Assembly: GCA_937925755.1 (NCBI GenBank)
Contig: CALAMX010000167.1
Location: 1 to 8,492 of the forward strand
DNA from: an uncultured Burkholderiales bacterium
GTDB taxonomy: Bacteria; Pseudomonadota; Gammaproteobacteria; Burkholderiales; Thiobacillaceae
Length of the DNA: 8,492 bases
Reading direction: 5' to 3'
Shown one piece after another: positions 5,934 to 8,492 of this stretch; within the stretch, counting starts at the first letter, position 1; the number at the start of each line of letters is the position of its first letter. The translations under genes were made by a program, and so were the position numbers. The notes beneath the pieces are model-generated. The model was given only the letters and a program-made list of their open reading frames with translations. It did no database searches and was not told the origin of the DNA.

Positions 5934-6175
5934 GTGAGCGAGCCCGGAGAGTCGGCACCGTCCGCTCATACCCCGGAGCGGCGCGTACATCACCGGGTGC
6001 GTGCGGTGTTCAGCGAAGCCTGCATCCTGATCGCCCCGTATCTCGTCGATGGGGCCCGACCCTCTCAGGCTTCGGCCTCGCCCACATTTTGCGCAACCGC
6101 TATCCAGAGCTAGCCGATGAGGAGGTCCACGTCCTCGTCACGGCGGCGACTCGCTATCTGCAAGGGCGGGGCTAG
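5934..6175 (+). pseudogene. Small unknown protein, copy 2 of the tandem pair, broken by a single-base frameshift
   Basis: From GTG 5934 the frame reads through PERRVHHRVRAVFSEACILIAPYLVDGA, which matches copy 1. It then drifts out of homology and stops at TAG 6111-6113 (59 residues). The second half of the homology, GFGLAHILRNRYPELADEEVHVLVTAA, continues in another frame to TAG 6173-6175. One extra C in the run GGGGCCC (6051-6057) would join them as VDGAPTLSGFGLAHILR and give an 80-residue protein, close to the 78 of copy 1. I count roughly 55% identity between copies over the aligned part by eye. No classical -1 slippery heptamer is visible in the right phase. It is therefore either a recent pseudogene or a sequencing/assembly error at a homopolymer. 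Confidence 0.72.
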
Positions 6176-6252
6176 TCCGGCCGCGCCGGCGGCACCTTTC
6201 CCGGCCTGCGTTGTCTGAGATGGCCTCAGTCGCAAGAGCCCACATAGTCCAC
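6176..6252 (+). other. Spacer before ygiQ with a small GC hairpin
   Basis: The 77-nt gap holds the inverted repeat CCGGC-CGC-GCCGG at 6177-6189, directly after the copy 2 stop codon. No T tract follows (CGGCACCTTTCCC), so it is a weak terminator candidate at best. No promoter was recognised, which leaves cotranscription of ygiQ with the small genes as the simplest reading. Confidence 0.3.
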
Positions 6253-8418
6253 ATGTCGCTGACCGAGCCCATCACCCCCATCGACACCTACCGCCCCTAT
6301 TGGGCGCGGCGTTTCGGCGTGGCCCCCTTCCTACCCATGTCACGGGCGGAGATGGAAGCCCTGGGCTGGGACAGTTGCGATGTGATCCTCGTAACCGGCG
6401 ATGCCTACATCGATCACCCCAGCTTCGGTATGGCCCTGATCGGGCGTCTTCTGGAAGCGCAAGGCTTCCGCGTCGGCATCATCAGCCAGCCTGACTGGCG
6501 CTCGGCGGAGGCGTTTCGGACCTTGGGCCGGCCCAATCTCTACTTCGGGGTGACGGCGGGCAACATGGACTCCATGGTCAATCGCTACACCGCCGACCGC
6601 AGGCGCCGCTCCGACGACGCCTACACCCCCAACGCCGCGCCCGACCGCCGGCCCGATCGGGCGGTGATCGTCTATGCCCAGCGCTGCCGCGAGGCTTGGG
6701 GCGACGTGCCCGTGGTGATCGGCGGCATCGAGGCGAGTCTGCGCCGCATTGCCCATTACGACTACTGGTCGGACAAGGTCCGCCGCTCGATCCTGATCGA
6801 CAGCAAGGCCGACCTGCTGCTCTATGGCAACGCCGAGCGCGCGCTGGTCGAGCTGACCCACCGCCTGGCGGCGGGCGAGCCGATCGAGTCCATCCGCGAC
6901 CTACGTGGCTCCGCCTTCGTCGTGCCGCAGGGCTGGAAGCCGAACGAGCGGTGGAGAGAGATCGACTCCCTCGCCTTGGATGTACCGGGCTGTGTAGAGC
7001 CTCATCCCGATCCCTATGCGACCACCTTCACTGCCCCGCCCGCTGGGCAGAGGAATGATGAGCCGCGCCGCACCCCCGGCGAGTACCCCATTCGTTTCCA
7101 TCCTGCCACCGATCGCCTAGCGGTTCGCCGCGAGGCGCGTGCGCACACGGTGGTGCGTCTACCCGCTTTCGAGCAGGTGGAGAAGAACCCTGTCCTCTAT
7201 GCTCACGCCTCGCGCGTGTTTCACTTGGAATCGAACCCCGGGAATGCACGCGCCCTCGTTCAGGCTCACGGGAAGCGCGATGTCTGGCTCAACCCGCCGC
7301 CGATCCCACTCACCACCGCGGAGATGGACTATGTCTATGGCCTGCCCTATGCCCGCGCGCCGCATCCGGCCTATGGCAACGCCCGCATCCCAGCCTGGGA
7401 GATGATCCGCTTCTCGGTCACCATCATGCGCGGCTGTTTCGGCGGTTGCACCTTCTGCTCCATCACCGAACACGAGGGGCGTATCATCCAGAGCCGCTCG
7501 GAGGCGTCCATCCTGCGCGAGATCGAGGCCATCCGTGACAAGACGCCTGGCTTCACGGGTGTCATCTCCGACCTGGGCGGGCCGACGGCCAACATGTACC
7601 GCATGGCCTGCCGCGACCCGAAGATCGAGTCGGCCTGCCGGCGGCTGTCCTGCGTGTATCCGGATATCTGTAAAAACCTCGACACCGACCATGCGCCGCT
7701 CATCCGCCTCTACCGCAAGGCGCGCGCCATCCCTGGTGTGAAAAAGGTCCTGATCGGCTCGGGTGTGCGCTACGACCTGGCGGTGCGCTCACCGGAGTAC
7801 GTCCGCGAGCTCGTCACCCACCACGTCGGCGGCTATCTCAAGATCGCGCCCGAACACACGGAACAGGGCCCGCTCGCGCACATGATGAAACCGGGCATTG
7901 CCACCTACGAGCGCTTCCGGCGCCTGTTCGAGAGATACTCACGAGAGGCGGGCAAGGAGCAATACCTGATCCCCTATTTCATCGCCGCCCATCCCGGTAC
8001 CACGGACGAAGACATGCTGAACCTCGCGCTTTGGCTCAAGCGCAACGGCTTCCGGCCGGACCAAGTGCAGACCTTTCTGCCCACACCGCTGGCGCTCGCC
8101 ACCACCATGTACCACACCGGCTTGAACCCGCTGCGCAAGGTCCTCGGGGGGCGCGCCCAACGCGTGAACGTCACCCGCCAGGGCCGGGTGCGTCGGTTAC
8201 ACAAGGCCTTTCTGCGCTATCACGACCCGGCGAACTGGCCTTTGCTCAGGGAGGCGCTCAAGGCCATGGGCCGGGCCGACCTGATCGGCAACGGCAAACA
8301 GCACCTGGTGCCGGCCTTTCAGCCTGCAGTGGCAACAGGGGGTGGGCGACCGCGCGCAAGAGTGGCCGGACGGTTGGCCAGTGCACAGCCGCATGCAGGC
8401 GCGTCGCGTCGGCGTTGA
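6253..8418 (+). CDS. ygiQ: YgiQ family radical SAM protein (UPF0313)
   Basis: With the ATG at 6253 the protein has 721 residues, near the about 739 of E. coli YgiQ, to which it is similar over nearly its full length. The N-terminal domain contains GWDSCDVILVTGDAY, DHPSFGMALIGRLLEAQGF, FGVTAGNMDSMVNRY and VVIGGIEASLRR. The radical SAM core has the CFGGCTFC motif (C395, C399, C402; a C-x3-C-x2-C that binds the 4Fe-4S cluster and S-adenosylmethionine), then ITEHEGRIIQSRS, ISDLGGPTANMY, CRRLSCVYPDIC and HHVGGYLKIAPEH. The C-terminal part has GKEQYLIPYF and RLHKAFLRYHDPANWPL. The last ~40 residues are basic and low in complexity. The substrate is not known to me. TTG 6211 and ATG 6220 are in-frame alternatives, but their extra residues look unconserved; no start has a strong ribosome binding site. 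Probably cytoplasmic. Confidence 0.96.
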   Translation: MSLTEPITPIDTYRPYWARRFGVAPFLPMSRAEMEALGWDSCDVILVTGDAYIDHPSFGMALIGRLLEAQGFRVGIISQPDWRSAEAFRTLGRPNLYFGVTAGNMDSMVNRYTADRRRRSDDAYTPNAAPDRRPDRAVIVYAQRCREAWGDVPVVIGGIEASLRRIAHYDYWSDKVRRSILIDSKADLLLYGNAERALVELTHRLAAGEPIESIRDLRGSAFVVPQGWKPNERWREIDSLALDVPGCVEPHPDPYATTFTAPPAGQRNDEPRRTPGEYPIRFHPATDRLAVRREARAHTVVRLPAFEQVEKNPVLYAHASRVFHLESNPGNARALVQAHGKRDVWLNPPPIPLTTAEMDYVYGLPYARAPHPAYGNARIPAWEMIRFSVTIMRGCFGGCTFCSITEHEGRIIQSRSEASILREIEAIRDKTPGFTGVISDLGGPTANMYRMACRDPKIESACRRLSCVYPDICKNLDTDHAPLIRLYRKARAIPGVKKVLIGSGVRYDLAVRSPEYVRELVTHHVGGYLKIAPEHTEQGPLAHMMKPGIATYERFRRLFERYSREAGKEQYLIPYFIAAHPGTTDEDMLNLALWLKRNGFRPDQVQTFLPTPLALATTMYHTGLNPLRKVLGGRAQRVNVTRQGRVRRLHKAFLRYHDPANWPLLREALKAMGRADLIGNGKQHLVPAFQPAVATGGGRPRARVAGRLASAQPHAGASRRR

Positions 8419-8492
8419 GCACTATATCCGGCGCACGCCTGCGGCGTCATTCACTTAAGATTGAGACCACCCAGTCACGTCGGAGAATCCCC
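8419..8492 (+). other. Region after ygiQ with a short stem-loop
   Basis: The 74 nt to the window edge contain an inverted repeat ACGCC-TGC-GGCGT at 8435-8447, 17 nt after the ygiQ stop. The stem is only 5 bp and no run of T follows (CATTCACTTAAG), so termination there is uncertain. No start of a new gene was recognised. Confidence 0.25.

Noticed and set aside
6048..6062. Programmed -1 frameshift site in copy 2 of the small gene
   Set aside because: In the reading frame the codons are GAT GGG GCC CGA; no X-XXY-YYZ slippery heptamer occurs in phase and no strong downstream pseudoknot was evident. A lost base is simpler, though recoding cannot be excluded.
6340..6861. 173-codon minus-strand frame inside ygiQ
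   Set aside because: Antisense shadow of a strongly conserved YgiQ region; translation matches no family.
1..8492. Mobile elements, CRISPR arrays, tRNA or rRNA genes
   Set aside because: No transposase, integrase, regularly spaced repeats, terminal inverted repeats or tRNA-like cloverleaf was seen; almost the whole window is filled by conserved protein genes.

Overview
The window looks like chromosomal DNA of a GC-rich gammaproteobacterium. The gene set is an Rnf electron-transport operon, a class 2 dihydroorotate dehydrogenase, a YgiQ-type radical SAM protein and a DgcZ-like diguanylate cyclase. A purple sulfur or related Chromatiales lineage would fit, but that is inference, because no marker gene is present. 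No rRNA, tRNA, insertion sequence, CRISPR array or phage gene was seen. Base and codon use look even across the window.

Left block, minus strand (1-5538). Read in the direction of transcription, from high to low coordinates, it holds: a CZB-like/GGDEF diguanylate cyclase (5538-4642), pyrD (4533-3499), alanine dehydrogenase ald (3423-2314), a double-CDGSH iron-sulfur protein (2230-1991), a DUF2784 membrane protein (1973-1602), then the start of an rnf operon: rnfA (1503-928), rnfB (902-354) and the first 119 codons of rnfC (357-1, running off the window). The rnf genes are tightly packed (25-nt gap, then a 4-nt ATGA overlap) and have a candidate sigma70 promoter just upstream of rnfA. The CDGSH and DUF2784 genes are 17 nt apart and are probably cotranscribed. 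The other gaps (75-108 nt) leave open whether the minus-strand genes form one or several units.

Right block, plus strand (5686-8418). It is divergent from the cyclase across a 147-bp spacer. It holds two tandem small genes of an unrecognised family (5686-5922 and 5934-6175) and then ygiQ (6253-8418). The second small gene has a strong ribosome binding site. It reads as a full homologue of the first only if a one-base frameshift near 6051-6057, in the run GGGGCCC, is corrected. It is therefore a recent pseudogene, an unusual recoding case or a sequencing error.

Function. Rnf couples ferredoxin/NADH electron transfer to an ion gradient; its A subunit is a membrane protein and B carries Fe-S clusters. 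The CDGSH protein is another Fe-S protein nearby. PyrD feeds electrons from pyrimidine synthesis to quinones, and Ald is an NAD-linked enzyme of alanine catabolism. No single pathway unites the window. It is mostly ordinary housekeeping DNA. The parts most worth a second look are the duplicated small proteins with the frameshift, and the cyclase whose zinc-sensor-like domain lacks two of the expected zinc ligands.
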